Source: Paenibacillus thiaminolyticus
GTDB lineage: Bacteria; Bacillota; Bacilli; Paenibacillales; Paenibacillaceae
DNA length: 64,000 nucleotides
Direction: 5' to 3'
Assembly: GCF_007066085.1 (NCBI RefSeq)
Contig: NZ_CP041405.1
Location: 2,046,001 to 2,110,000, forward strand
The notes beneath the pieces were generated by a model that saw only the letters and a list, made by a program, of their open reading frames with translations, had not been told where the DNA came from and made no database searches. A program made the translations under genes and the position numbers. Of the stretch, positions 1-9,274 are shown piece by piece. Position 1 is the first letter of the stretch, and each line of letters begins with the position of its first letter.

Positions 1-201
1 CAGCACCTGCTTCCCGCTCACACGGCGCCGGGAGAACAGAAGCGCGGCGGAAGCCAGAAGCAGCCAGCCGAAGAAATACTGGCTCCCGATAATCTGGGGC
101 ACGGTATATCCCTCTCCTATCCCGAGCTTCATAATTGAGGATAATGTTCCATAGCTGCAAGCCCCGATGAAGACTAACAGCGCATAACGAAATAATTTCA
201 T
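1..201 (-). CDS. EamA/DMT-family transporter (N-terminal part, cut by window edge)
   Basis: The first 67 codons are visible, reading MKLFRYALLVFIGACSYGTL and continuing with one clear membrane span, a polar turn and the start of a second span. This is the usual N-terminal half-repeat of EamA (drug/metabolite) permeases, inner-membrane exporters of small metabolites or amino acids. An AAGGGAG ribosome binding site lies upstream of the ATG at 199-201. The gene has its own strong promoter and a leader containing an intrinsic terminator, so expression is probably attenuated. Substrate unknown, and the rest of the gene lies outside the window. Confidence 0.8.
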   Translation of the reverse strand, partial: MKLFRYALLVFIGACSYGTLSSIMKLGIGEGYTVPQIIGSQYFFGWLLLASAALLFSRRRVSGKQVL

Positions 202-245
202 AGTCTATTACGCTCCCTTCTTGTTGAAATTCCGTAAATCCACGC

Positions 246-274
246 AAAAAGCCCCCTGTCGCTTGACAGGGGGC
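246..274 (-). terminator. Leader terminator upstream of EamA
   Basis: A perfect 10-bp stem GCCCCCTGTC/GACAGGGGGC with a 4-nt loop is followed on the minus strand by TTTTTG. It lies after the promoter and before the start codon, so it is an attenuator rather than an end-of-gene terminator. Confidence 0.8.
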
Positions 275-388
275 GAACGAAACCAGATGCGCTCACGAAG
301 CGGTAACCCGTGCACGCTTCCGCAAAATTTCGCCGCTCAATCCATGGGACTGAGTTTGGTTGCTGAAGCCGAACGTTTCTGCACGTTC
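246..388 (-). promoter_or_regulatory. Structured leader of the EamA gene, possible riboswitch or attenuator
   Basis: Between the promoter and the EamA start lies a roughly 140-nt RNA with several possible helices: GAACGT/ACGTTC at its 5' end, an outer GTGCA/TGCAC pairing enclosing GGCTTC/GAAGC, and a CTCA/TGAG hairpin, followed by a perfect terminator. A promoter-proximal terminator inside a leader is typical of transcriptional riboswitches. I compared it by eye with T-box, SAM-I, ykkC guanidine, TPP, cyclic-di-GMP, FMN, lysine and purine cores and could not match any. The remaining bases 418-597 hold only a cre-like site and the ribosome binding site of the next gene. Confidence 0.5.
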
Positions 389-417
389 ATTGTAAAGAGG
401 ACAACGGACAATGTCAA
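389..417 (-). promoter_or_regulatory. SigA-type promoter of the EamA gene
   Basis: On the minus strand TTGACA (412-417) and TACAAT (389-394) are separated by exactly 17 bp. The predicted start is near 382, giving a leader of about 180 nt before the EamA start codon. Confidence 0.75.
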
Positions 418-504
418 TCCTTTTGAAGCTGGTCCGGCAGCTTGCTTCCCTTGGCTTCTGCTACCTTCCATCCATTCCACTCCATTATATGGAACCTTGT
501 TTAA

Positions 505-520
505 GAAAGAGCGCTTTCAT
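505..520 (+). promoter_or_regulatory. cre-like (CcpA) site upstream of the first sugar operon
   Basis: GAAAGAGCGCTTTCAT reads on the other strand as ATGAAAGCGCTCTTTC, one mismatch from the loose cre consensus WTGNAANCGNWNNCW. It lies about 80 bp upstream of the sugar-binding protein start, where carbon catabolite repression would act. Confidence 0.4.
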
Positions 521-597
521 CGTAGATTAGGTCGTATCGTGCAAAATGAGAAGTTGATAGAATGGTGGCAACGCTTACAACTAGGAGGTCTCAATCA

Positions 598-1884
598 ATG
601 AAAACCAGATTCATGAAAGGGGCAGCCATCGCCCTGGCGGCCATCATGCTGCTGGCTGGATGCTCCAGCCGCTCGGGAGATACGGCAACCGACACCGAAC
701 CGGCCAAAAAGAACACCTCGGCATCTACGAAAATCACGGTCGACAGCAGCGTGAACGATCCGGTGGTGCAACGCGCGTACAAAGACATCGTGGCCGCATT
801 CGAGGAAGAAAATCCGGACATCGAAGTCGACCTGCAATTCCCCGGCTCGGAGCATGATAATATTTTGAAGGTCAAAATGGCCGCGAATGAAATGCCCGAT
901 ATCTTCGATACGCATGGCTGGGCGCAGGTGCGCTACGGCAACTACTTGGCCGATCTGCGCGATGAACCGTGGGTTCCTCAGCTAACGGACACAATCAAGG
1001 ACGTCGTCACAGACAAGGACGGCAAAGTATATGCGCTGGTGCTGAGCGAGGCCAAAGACGGCTTCACCTACAACGCCGACCTGCTGGAGCAATTGAATAT
1101 TCCCGTCCCGTCCACATTCGACGAGCTGATGGCGGCAGCCGACAAGATCGTGAAGGAGACCAACGGCGAGACGGTGCCTTTCCACTTCTCCGGCATCGAC
1201 GACTGGACGATCGGCCAGTACTTCGATCTGATGGCGACCCCGCTCCTCATCAGCCCGGAGCAGAATGAGAAGGAAGCGCTCCTGAATGGAACCTTCGACT
1301 GGACGAAATGGACGCCGCTCCCGGAAAAATTCCAGGAGATGCACAAGAAGGGCTATATCAATAAAGACGTCATTACGGCAAAATACAGCGATGCCTCCCG
1401 CCAGTTCGCGGAAGGCAAAGTCGCCTTCGTCATGGTCAATCCGAGCTTTGCCGAAGAAGTGCGTAAAATGAACCAAGATATGAAAATCGGCTATATGCCT
1501 GTGCCTGCGCTAGTTGCCGGCGACGAACCGAGCTTCTCGGGCGGCGAGCGCTTTACGATGGGCGTATGGAAAGACACCAAAAATATGGAAGAAGCGAAAA
1601 AATTGCTTGCCTTCTTCGCCAAGCCGGAGAACATGAGCAAAATCGCGAATGTCACCATGCTTCCTCCGGGCCTCAAGGGCGTAGATGCGAAGCACGAATT
1701 CTCGCCTTATTATGAGCAGTACAAGGATGTCCGCGTGTTCCCTTACTTCGACCGCGTTTATTTGCCGAGCGGAATGTGGGACGTACTGTGCAAGCAGGGC
1801 ACGGAGCTTCTGGCGGATCGCATCACGCCGGAGCAATATTCCGAGGTAATGAAGCAGGAAGTAGAGCGATTGCGCAACAGATAG
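598..1884 (+). CDS. Extracellular sugar-binding lipoprotein of an ABC importer
   Basis: This 428-residue family-1 solute-binding protein would be anchored outside the membrane and deliver a sugar to the two permeases that follow. It begins with a lipoprotein signal ending in LLAGC (lipobox, Cys near residue 21), then a low-complexity linker and a typical SBP_bac_1 fold with NEMPDIFDTHGWAQ and FAEGKVAFVMVNPSF. The start at 598 was chosen because AGGAGG lies 9 bp upstream and the signal peptide begins there; an in-frame ATG at 562 has neither. The alpha-galactosidase at the end of the locus suggests raffinose- or melibiose-type substrates. This is inference from context. Confidence 0.9.
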   Translation: MKTRFMKGAAIALAAIMLLAGCSSRSGDTATDTEPAKKNTSASTKITVDSSVNDPVVQRAYKDIVAAFEEENPDIEVDLQFPGSEHDNILKVKMAANEMPDIFDTHGWAQVRYGNYLADLRDEPWVPQLTDTIKDVVTDKDGKVYALVLSEAKDGFTYNADLLEQLNIPVPSTFDELMAAADKIVKETNGETVPFHFSGIDDWTIGQYFDLMATPLLISPEQNEKEALLNGTFDWTKWTPLPEKFQEMHKKGYINKDVITAKYSDASRQFAEGKVAFVMVNPSFAEEVRKMNQDMKIGYMPVPALVAGDEPSFSGGERFTMGVWKDTKNMEEAKKLLAFFAKPENMSKIANVTMLPPGLKGVDAKHEFSPYYEQYKDVRVFPYFDRVYLPSGMWDVLCKQGTELLADRITPEQYSEVMKQEVERLRNR

Positions 1885-1901
1885 ATAGACGACGCAGTAG
1901 A

Positions 1902-1932
1902 AGAGGGCCTTGTTCATCCGAGCAAGCCCTCT
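1902..1932 (+). other. Intercistronic hairpin after the binding protein gene
   Basis: AGAGGGC-CTTG pairs with CAAG-CCCTCT across a 10-nt loop with one bulge. No T-run follows. Such hairpins often sit between binding-protein and permease genes and keep the upstream message more abundant. Confidence 0.5.
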
Positions 1933-1961
1933 CTCTATGAGAGGTCAGGAGTGAGAACACG

Positions 1962-2846
1962 ATGAATATGAACAGAAAACGGTCGTCCGGCAGCGTGCTG
2001 AATCTCTTTTATATTCCCGCCTTGGCGCTGTTTGCCGCCTTTGTCTTTTATCCGTTTATGAAGGGAATTCAGATTTCGTTCACGAACTGGGACGGCTACT
2101 CCCAAGATTTCCGCTGGATCGGCTTCGAGAACTATCGCCGCATGTTCTCCGATCCGCAGATTGTCAACGTGATGAAAAACACGATCATTTACGGCGTCGG
2201 CAGCACGGTGCTGCAAAATATACTTGGCCTGCTGTACGCTTTATATTTGAACCGCTCGATACGGGCCAAAGGACTCATCCGGACCATCGTTTATTTGCCG
2301 GTCATTATCAGTCCGCTCATTATGGGCTACATTTGGTATTTTGTGTTCCAATATGACGGAGGCGCCTTGAACGATATTATTTTATGGTTCCAGGACGAGC
2401 CGATCAATTTATTAGCGAATGCGAATATTAACGTATGGATTATTACCTTTGTCAATACGTTCCAATACATGGGGATTGCCATGGTGATTTATTTAGCCGG
2501 CCTGCAGTCGATCTCGAAGGAGTACTACGAAGCGGCGCAGATTGACGGCGCTTCATCGCTCAAGCAGTTCCGCAACATTACGCTGCCGCTGCTTGCCCCG
2601 TCGATCACGATCAACGTCGTGCTCAATCTCATCGGCGGGCTGAAGCTGTTCGACGTCATTATCGCCATGACGAACGGCGGACCGGGCTATGCGTCCTCCT
2701 CGCTGTCTACCTTGATGTATCATTTGTATTTCTCCAGACAAGATGCGGGATATGCGGCTTCGCTCGGTAACCTGATGTTCGTCATCATCTCCGTCATCAG
2801 CATGTCTGCGCTGTACTTCTTGCGAAGAAAGGAGATGCAGCAATAA
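1962..2846 (+). CDS. Sugar ABC transporter permease, MalF/UgpA type
   Basis: This 294-residue inner-membrane protein has about six membrane spans and the binding-protein-dependent permease signature ([20 protein letters not shown], around residues 186-205), the EAA loop that docks on the ATPase. It starts [10 protein letters not shown], with GAGGTCAGGAG upstream. The next permease overlaps it by one base (TAATG), so the two are translationally coupled. No ATP-binding subunit is encoded nearby, so a shared MsmX-like ATPase is expected from elsewhere in the genome. Confidence 0.92.
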   Translation: MNMNRKRSSGSVLNLFYIPALALFAAFVFYPFMKGIQISFTNWDGYSQDFRWIGFENYRRMFSDPQIVNVMKNTIIYGVGSTVLQNILGLLYALYLNRSIRAKGLIRTIVYLPVIISPLIMGYIWYFVFQYDGGALNDIILWFQDEPINLLANANINVWIITFVNTFQYMGIAMVIYLAGLQSISKEYYEAAQIDGASSLKQFRNITLPLLAPSITINVVLNLIGGLKLFDVIIAMTNGGPGYASSSLSTLMYHLYFSRQDAGYAASLGNLMFVIISVISMSALYFLRRKEMQQ

Positions 2847-3664
2847 TGAAGTCATATAAAAAATGGCTGATCGCCATCGGCTCGATCATTCTCATTGCGC
2901 TCCATACGATTCCGTTTTATATTTTATTGACCAGTTCCTTCAAGGCGGCCGACGATCTGTCTTCCAAATGGGCCTTTCCGGGATATATCTATCTCGGCAA
3001 CTTCGTGAACGCCTGGAATGAAGCGAATCTTGGGAGAGCATTCATCAATAATATCCTGATCACCGGCATCACAGTCGTGCTCGTCGTCGCGATCGGCTCG
3101 CTGGCCGCCTATCCGCTGGCCCGGCATCAGACGAAGTGGAACAAGTTCATGTACATGCTGTTCATCTCGGTGCTCATTGTGCCGCCGCTGGCCATTTTGG
3201 TGCCCTTGTACCGCTTCTATGTCGATATTCATGCCTTGAATACGTACTGGGGAATTATTTTGATTCACGTGACATTCAACCTGCCGATCACGATCTTCTT
3301 ATTTACCGGGTTCATCGGCACCATTCCGAAGGATCTGGATGAGGCGGGCATGATCGACGGCTCCAGCCGTGTCGGGCTGTTTTTCCGGCTAATCATGCCG
3401 CTGCTGAAGCCGGTCACCGCCACCGTCATTATTTTGGCAGGCGTCGCGATTTGGAATGACTATCAGTTCTCGGTCTTTTTCCTGGAAAAAACGGAAGTGC
3501 GGACCATCACCGTGTCGTTGGCGAAATTTTTCGGACAATATAACAGCAATATCGGTTGGGTCGCCGCCGGATCGCTGATGGGAGCGCTGCCGATTACATT
3601 GGTCTACCTGGCGCTGCAGAAGCAGTTCATACACGGCTTGTCTTCTGGCGCCGTCAAAGGATAA
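2846..3664 (+). CDS. Sugar ABC transporter permease, MalG/UgpE type
   Basis: A 272-residue permease of the carbohydrate-uptake-1 type, the second half of the membrane channel. It has about six membrane spans and the EAA loop LDEAGMIDGSSRVGLFFRLI around residues 166-185. Its ATG overlaps the stop of the upstream permease by one base. The C-terminus (FIHGLSSGAVKG) is the usual MalG-type end. Transported sugar is inferred from the downstream alpha-galactosidase. Confidence 0.92.
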   Translation: MKSYKKWLIAIGSIILIALHTIPFYILLTSSFKAADDLSSKWAFPGYIYLGNFVNAWNEANLGRAFINNILITGITVVLVVAIGSLAAYPLARHQTKWNKFMYMLFISVLIVPPLAILVPLYRFYVDIHALNTYWGIILIHVTFNLPITIFLFTGFIGTIPKDLDEAGMIDGSSRVGLFFRLIMPLLKPVTATVIILAGVAIWNDYQFSVFFLEKTEVRTITVSLAKFFGQYNSNIGWVAAGSLMGALPITLVYLALQKQFIHGLSSGAVKG

Positions 3665-3709
3665 ACAGAGTTACCGGTTCGCATCCGCACCGCAATAGGG
3701 GAGGGCATC

Positions 3710-5455
3710 ATGATTTCGCAGAAATTGCATTCGCTTCGGTCCAAGCTGCTTGTGCTGTACTTCATCATCCTGATGATTCCGATGGTTGTTATCGTGTATG
3801 TGATGCCCTCCTATTTCTACAACGTCATTACCGAACGGACCTCGAAGCAGACAGAGACCATTTTGGAGTCGCTGTCGAAAAATATGGAAACGTATCTCGA
3901 TGATCTGGTGCGGCTGACCATTACCCCCTATTTGAGCGATGAGGTGATGAACGCGCTTAAATTAAAAGCGAGCTCCCGCTACAGCACCGTGGACGATTAT
4001 ACGAAGCTGCTGTCGGAACGCGCGCTGCGCAACGGCTTGCCGAACTTGATGCGCAATCTGCGCAGCGATATTCTTGGCATCGTGCTGCTGCCGTTGGACG
4101 GTTCGACCTATATGCTCCCCTCCTCGCAAGGAGGACAGATTACCGAAAATTATTCCTTCCGGACTCAATCCTGGTACCAAAAGGCGGTCGAGGCCGACGG
4201 CAAGACCGTCTTCATTAGTCCGCATCCGCGCTATTACGTGACGAACCCGACCGTATCGCATGCGTTCTCCGTCGCCCGGCTGATCCAGGATCCGGACTCG
4301 CGGCAGCCGTTGGCCGTGCTGATGGCGGACGCGGATCTATCCATTATCAATCATCTGGTCAAGGACATTGAATTCGACGTGTCTTCGATTGTCAGCATCT
4401 ATGACCAGGACAATCAATTAATCTTCTCCAATCATCCGCTGTCGGAGGAGATCCAGCTTCAAGCGGTGCAGCCGGGCAACATGGTGCAGGGCGAGCGCGA
4501 CTCGTATGTCAAGATCGCCAAGCAGATGAACAGCTCGGACTGGAGCATCGTCGTGCTGCTGTCCAAGACGGAATTAATGAACAATATCCGCTGGTTCTAT
4601 ATCGTCGGCGGCTTGTTCGCCATTGCCGGAATCGCGGCGACGTTCCTGCTGTTCAAGCTGCTGTCGCACTGGATCATCAACCCGTATCATAAGCTGCTCT
4701 CCGCGATGAACCGGTTTCGGCGCGGAGACTGGCAGTCGCGCATCGAGGTGAGGAACGGGACGGGAGAAATTCATGAGCTGTCGCTCGCCTATAACACGAT
4801 GGCCGATCAAATCAGCGACATGGTCAAGCGCGAATATATCGCCAAGCTGCAGTTGAAGGAAGCGGAATATCGTGCGCTGCAGTCGCAGATTCAGCCGCAT
4901 TTTCTCTACAATACGTTAAATGGATTTATCGGCCTGAACCGGATGAACAAGCGGGATGTGCTCGAAGAAGCCATCGTCTCGCTCAGCCGGATGCTGCGGT
5001 ATACGCTGGAGGACCGGCCCAAGAGCACGCTTCGGGAGGAGTTCCTTTTTTTGCAGCGCTATTGCGAGCTGCAGCAGCTGCGCTTCGGGAACAAGTTCAC
5101 GTTCCGTATCGAACATGACGAGGCCGTCGGAGATGCCATGATCCCGAAGCTGCTGCTGCAGCCGCTCGTTGAGAACGCCATCATTCATGGCATCGAGCCG
5201 CTCAGGCGCCCGGCCTTCCTGCAAGTGCAGGCCATGGAGGTATCGGTCGACGGGGAGCCATGGCTCGCGATCGCGATGAAGGATACCGGGAAGGGCTTCG
5301 ATGAAGAAGCCGTCCGGCCGAATGCGGTCGGACTGGCCAATACGAAGGAACGGTTGCGCCTCCTCTATCCGTCGGCAGCCTTTGCCGTTCAGAGCGCGGT
5401 AGACGAGGGCACGAGCATTACGATTCAAATCCGCAAGGAAGAAGTGAGTGCATGA
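3710..5455 (+). CDS. YesM-type sensor histidine kinase
   Basis: This 581-residue membrane kinase has an N-terminal span (about residues 15-36), a large extracellular Cache-like region (FRTQSWYQKAVEADGKTVFI), a second span near 287-307, a HAMP linker (INPYHKLLSAMNRFRRGDW), a His-kinase region QSQIQPHFLYNTLN with the phosphoacceptor His397, and a HATPase domain (PLVENAIIHG; DTGKGF). This is the YesM/LytS-like architecture common in Paenibacillus carbohydrate loci. It lies 45 bp after the importer and overlaps its response regulator by 4 bp (ATGA), so it probably senses the sugar or its binding protein and controls this locus. Confidence 0.92.
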   Translation: MISQKLHSLRSKLLVLYFIILMIPMVVIVYVMPSYFYNVITERTSKQTETILESLSKNMETYLDDLVRLTITPYLSDEVMNALKLKASSRYSTVDDYTKLLSERALRNGLPNLMRNLRSDILGIVLLPLDGSTYMLPSSQGGQITENYSFRTQSWYQKAVEADGKTVFISPHPRYYVTNPTVSHAFSVARLIQDPDSRQPLAVLMADADLSIINHLVKDIEFDVSSIVSIYDQDNQLIFSNHPLSEEIQLQAVQPGNMVQGERDSYVKIAKQMNSSDWSIVVLLSKTELMNNIRWFYIVGGLFAIAGIAATFLLFKLLSHWIINPYHKLLSAMNRFRRGDWQSRIEVRNGTGEIHELSLAYNTMADQISDMVKREYIAKLQLKEAEYRALQSQIQPHFLYNTLNGFIGLNRMNKRDVLEEAIVSLSRMLRYTLEDRPKSTLREEFLFLQRYCELQQLRFGNKFTFRIEHDEAVGDAMIPKLLLQPLVENAIIHGIEPLRRPAFLQVQAMEVSVDGEPWLAIAMKDTGKGFDEEAVRPNAVGLANTKERLRLLYPSAAFAVQSAVDEGTSITIQIRKEEVSA

Positions 5456-6957
5456 AGATTCTCATTGCCGATGATGAATATTTGGTACGCATGACACTGG
5501 TGAGCATGATTCAGGAGATGCCGCACCCGTTCGACATATGCGGGGAAGCGGAGAGCGGAGAGGATCTGCTCGAACTGCTGCCGGACGGCAAGCCCGACAT
5601 CGTGCTGCTCGATCTGAGAATGCCGGAAATGGGCGGACTGGAAGCGATGCGCATCGGGAAAGCTCTTTCCCCATCGACGCAGTGGATTATTTTGACCGGA
5701 TTCTCAGACTTCGACAGCGCACGCGAATCGGTCAAGCTGGGAGCGGCCGATTACTTGCTGAAGCCGTCCAGCTCCAAGGAATTGGAGCAGGCGCTGCTGC
5801 GGGTCGCCGGGATCGTGCGGGAGCAGCGGAGCCTGCTCCATAAGCAGTTCGAGAGCAACTTGAACGCAGCCTTCTCGGGCTGGGTCGATCCTCACTTGTC
5901 ATGCCACGATCCGTTTATCGAGCAGGCGCAATATATGGGCATCTCGTTCGCGATCGACAGCAGCCTGAAGGAGCAGGAGAAAGCCTTCCATCAGCAGTAC
6001 TTCTCCCGGCTGCGCCTGAAGATGGAAGCGGCCGTGTCCGAATCCTTCTATTCGGCGCTGTTCCTTCTCCCGCATGGCCATATGGCTCTTATCGGCGCCT
6101 GGCTGCCGGAGCGGGAGCAGGAAGGAAGCCGCGCGATGCGCAGGCTGCTGCGGGAGCTGGAGCAAGAGGCGCAGACAGGCAGCGGCCCGTTGGCGGCCGT
6201 GACCGTGACGCTGTTCTCTACGGGAATATGCGCCTCGCTGCAGGATCTGCGGCATGAATTGAACGAATGTGCCCGGTTCGCTCCCTTGCGCGTCACAAGA
6301 GGGATTGGCAGGCATTGGAGCAAGGAACAGCTGATCGGGCCGCACGCCGCCGGTCTGGCCGAATTCAGCCGGCTGTGGCTCGATCTGAACGCGGCCTATC
6401 AGGGCCATCACTACTTGTCCTATATGAAGACCGCCGATCGGCTGTGGCAGCTGTTCCATGCGGAGCATGTGCCCGCCTGCTCCCCGTCCGTCGCGCAATC
6501 GATTGAGGCGTATGTATCCGTCACGATGAACCTGCGGATTGACATTCGGAGCGAAAATTGGCTCGAAGATCTTCACGAGGCTGGAGACAGCCTGCTGCAG
6601 CACCATGCTTCCAAGGATTGCGGCTCCACGATGATCGAACAGGTCATCGCCTATTTGGAGCTGCATTATGCGAGCGAGATTACGTTAACGGAGCTGGCGC
6701 GGGATTTTCATGTCACGCCCAATTATTTGAGCACGTTATTTCATCAGACAACCGGAACGACATTCGTGAAATATGTGACGCGGCTGCGTATGATGCGAGC
6801 GAAGCAGCTGCTGGCCGACCCGTCGCTGCAGGTGCAGCAGGTTGCCGAGCAAGTCGGCTATTTCAGCACAAGACACTTTACGAAGTGCTTTTTCGAATTC
6901 GAGGGATGCTCTCCCTCCGAATATAAGAAGAAGCGGAAGCGGCAACATTTGCAGTAA
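5452..6957 (+). CDS. YesN-type response regulator with AraC DNA-binding domain
   Basis: A 501-residue regulator. Residues 1-120 form a receiver domain with the phosphoacceptor Asp54 in DIVLLDLRMPE. A long helical middle region of unknown role follows, and the last 100 residues are an AraC/XylS double helix-turn-helix (ITLTELARDFHVTPNYLSTL and VQQVAEQVGYFSTRHFTKCF). Its start overlaps the kinase stop by 4 bp. It is the expected partner of that kinase and probably activates the importer and alpha-galactosidase genes. Confidence 0.92.
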   Translation: MKILIADDEYLVRMTLVSMIQEMPHPFDICGEAESGEDLLELLPDGKPDIVLLDLRMPEMGGLEAMRIGKALSPSTQWIILTGFSDFDSARESVKLGAADYLLKPSSSKELEQALLRVAGIVREQRSLLHKQFESNLNAAFSGWVDPHLSCHDPFIEQAQYMGISFAIDSSLKEQEKAFHQQYFSRLRLKMEAAVSESFYSALFLLPHGHMALIGAWLPEREQEGSRAMRRLLRELEQEAQTGSGPLAAVTVTLFSTGICASLQDLRHELNECARFAPLRVTRGIGRHWSKEQLIGPHAAGLAEFSRLWLDLNAAYQGHHYLSYMKTADRLWQLFHAEHVPACSPSVAQSIEAYVSVTMNLRIDIRSENWLEDLHEAGDSLLQHHASKDCGSTMIEQVIAYLELHYASEITLTELARDFHVTPNYLSTLFHQTTGTTFVKYVTRLRMMRAKQLLADPSLQVQQVAEQVGYFSTRHFTKCFFEFEGCSPSEYKKKRKRQHLQ

Positions 6958-7074
6958 GCGCAAGGACATACAAAATATGGCAATACCGAGAAGACGGCCA
7001 GTGTCCGGCAGGATTCCTGTTCCTGTTCCTTATGGAAAAAGCGGACAAGCCATTTACGTCACGGAGGGATAACG

Positions 7075-9264
7075 TTGAAGATTGATTACAACGAGGCGGA
7101 GCAGCTCTTTCACCTGCAGACGCCGAACACAAGCTACATGATGCAAGTGGTGAAGGGCGGCTATCTCGCCCATATCTATTGGGGGCGCAAGCTGAGAGGA
7201 TTGCACGCCCTGGAGCGAATCCCTTATGTGGAGCGATGCTCGTTCCATCCGAATCCGGAGCCGCTAGACCGCTCGTTCTCGCCCGATACGCTCCCCCAAG
7301 AGCTGCCGGGGTATGGCTGCGGGGATTTCCGCCACCCCGCCTATGAAGCGCAGCAGGCCCATGGGGGGACGGCGTCCGAGCTGATGTACCGGCGCCATGC
7401 GATTGTCAGCGGGAAGCCCGCTCTGGAAGGGCTGCCAGCGACCTATGCCGAATCGGATGAAGAAGCGATGACGCTCGAGATCGAGCTGGAGGATGCGGCC
7501 ACGGGTCTGCAAGCGATACTGCGGTATACCGTATTCGCGGAGCATGACGCCATTGCGCGTTCCGTCTGCTACCGGAATGCCGGCGGTGCAGCGATGAGAC
7601 TGCAGCGGGCGCTCAGCATGAGCGTCGATTTCCCGCATGCGGAGTTCGACCTGCTCCGCTTGCCGGGCGCCTGGGCGCGCGAGCGCCATATCGAGCGGCA
7701 CCCGCTGGCGGCCGGTATGCAATCGGTCGAGAGCCGCCGCGGTTCAAGCAGCCATCAGCACAATCCGTTCATGGCGCTGCTGGCGCGGGGAGCGGATGAA
7801 GAGCACGGCGAAGTGTACGGCTTCAGCCTCGTCTACAGCGGAAGCTTCCTGGCTCAGGCGGAAGTCGATCAATTCCGTTCGACGCGCGTATCGATGGGAT
7901 TGAATCCGTTCGACTTCGAATGGCTGCTGGAGCCGGGCGAATCGTTCCAGACGCCGGAAGCGGTCATGGTCTATTCGGCCGCCGGGCTGGGCGGGATGTC
8001 CCGGACCTATCACCGGCTGTACCGCACCCGGCTCTGCCGCGGCCGATACCGCGATCGGGAGCGGCCGGTGCTCGTCAACAATTGGGAAGCCACCTATTTC
8101 GACTTCACCGCCGGCAAAATCGAAGCGTTGGCCGGCTGCGCCGCTGAACTGGGAATCGAGCTGCTCGTGCTGGACGACGGCTGGTTCGGGAAGCGGAATG
8201 ATGACCGCAGCTCTCTGGGCGACTGGTTCGTGAACACGGAGAAGCTGCCTGGCGGACTGGCGGATGTCGCGAATCGGGTCAATGCGAAGGGGGTTCAGTT
8301 CGGCCTCTGGTTCGAGCCGGAAATGATCTCCCCGGACAGCGAGCTGTACCGTGCCCATCCGGATTGGTGCCTGCATGTCCCCGAGCGGAGACGGACGCAG
8401 GCCCGCTCGCAGCTTATACTGGATTTCTCCCGCGAGGACGTGTGCCGCGCCGTCGCGGACATGCTCACTGGTATTTTGTCGAGTGCCCCGATCGCCTATG
8501 TCAAATGGGATATGAACCGCAACATGACCGAGATCGGCTCGGCCGCCCTGCCGCCCGAGCGGCAGCGGGAGACGGCGCACCGCTACATGCTGGGCGTATA
8601 CCGCGTCATGGAGCAGGTGACCTCCGCCTTCCCGGAGGTGCTGTTCGAGAGCTGCTCCGGCGGCGGCGGCCGCTTCGACCCGGGGATGCTCTTCTACATG
8701 CCGCAGACATGGACAAGCGACAACACCGATGCCATCGAGCGCCTCAAGATTCAATACGGCACCAGCCTCGTCTATCCGGTCAGCGCTATGGGGGCGCATG
8801 TGTCGGCCGTCCCTAACCATCAGATCGGGCGCATTGCCTCCCTGGAGATGAGAGGACATGTGGCCATGTCGGGGAACCTCGGCTATGAGCTCGACCTGAC
8901 GAAGTTCACGGAGGCAGAGAAGACCGAGGTCAAGGAGCAGGTGGCATTCTACAAATCGGTGCGCGCCCTCGTGCAGCATGGGGACATGTACCGCCTCTCC
9001 AGTCCGTTCACGAGCCCCGTGACGGCATGGATGTTCGTCTCCGCGGATCGCAAGGAGGCGCTGCTCGGCCATTTCCGCGTGCTCGCCGAACCCAACCCGG
9101 CGATCGGCCGCATCAAGCTGCGAGGTCTATGTCCGGATGCGATGTACCGCTTGGAACAGACCGGCCGCATTTACGGCGGTGATGAACTCATGTACGCAGG
9201 AATTCATGTGCCGCAGATGGAGCATGATTTCTGCAGCATCCTGTACCGTTTTACCGCTGTGTAA
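7075..9264 (+). CDS. GH36 alpha-galactosidase
   Basis: This 729-residue cytoplasmic enzyme removes terminal alpha-1,6-galactose from melibiose, raffinose and stachyose. Length and motifs match the AgaA/AgaB-type GH36 enzymes of Geobacillus. The catalytic nucleophile is Asp479 in YVKWDMNR and the acid/base is Asp549 in TWTSDNTD. The substrate-binding motif ESCSGGGGRFD lies between them. The start is TTG at 7075, preceded by GGAGGGA at a 6-bp distance; there is no signal peptide. It lies 117 bp after the response regulator and points to alpha-galactosides as substrates of the importer. A hairpin follows the gene. Confidence 0.95.
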   Translation: MKIDYNEAEQLFHLQTPNTSYMMQVVKGGYLAHIYWGRKLRGLHALERIPYVERCSFHPNPEPLDRSFSPDTLPQELPGYGCGDFRHPAYEAQQAHGGTASELMYRRHAIVSGKPALEGLPATYAESDEEAMTLEIELEDAATGLQAILRYTVFAEHDAIARSVCYRNAGGAAMRLQRALSMSVDFPHAEFDLLRLPGAWARERHIERHPLAAGMQSVESRRGSSSHQHNPFMALLARGADEEHGEVYGFSLVYSGSFLAQAEVDQFRSTRVSMGLNPFDFEWLLEPGESFQTPEAVMVYSAAGLGGMSRTYHRLYRTRLCRGRYRDRERPVLVNNWEATYFDFTAGKIEALAGCAAELGIELLVLDDGWFGKRNDDRSSLGDWFVNTEKLPGGLADVANRVNAKGVQFGLWFEPEMISPDSELYRAHPDWCLHVPERRRTQARSQLILDFSREDVCRAVADMLTGILSSAPIAYVKWDMNRNMTEIGSAALPPERQRETAHRYMLGVYRVMEQVTSAFPEVLFESCSGGGGRFDPGMLFYMPQTWTSDNTDAIERLKIQYGTSLVYPVSAMGAHVSAVPNHQIGRIASLEMRGHVAMSGNLGYELDLTKFTEAEKTEVKEQVAFYKSVRALVQHGDMYRLSSPFTSPVTAWMFVSADRKEALLGHFRVLAEPNPAIGRIKLRGLCPDAMYRLEQTGRIYGGDELMYAGIHVPQMEHDFCSILYRFTAV

Positions 9265-9274
9265 GTGATAGTTC

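Noticed and set aside
246..388. T-box, SAM-I, guanidine (ykkC) or cyclic-di-GMP riboswitch in the EamA leader
   Set aside because: GGGTTACCGC and CAGCAACC look superficially like T-box, cyclic-di-GMP or SAM-I pieces, but the remaining conserved cores are absent, so no class name is given.
5899..9072. Long antisense frames opposite yesN and the alpha-galactosidase (255 and 442 codons)
   Set aside because: High-GC codon bias opens the opposite strand. They show no ribosome binding site, no domains, and basic or His-rich composition typical of shadow frames.
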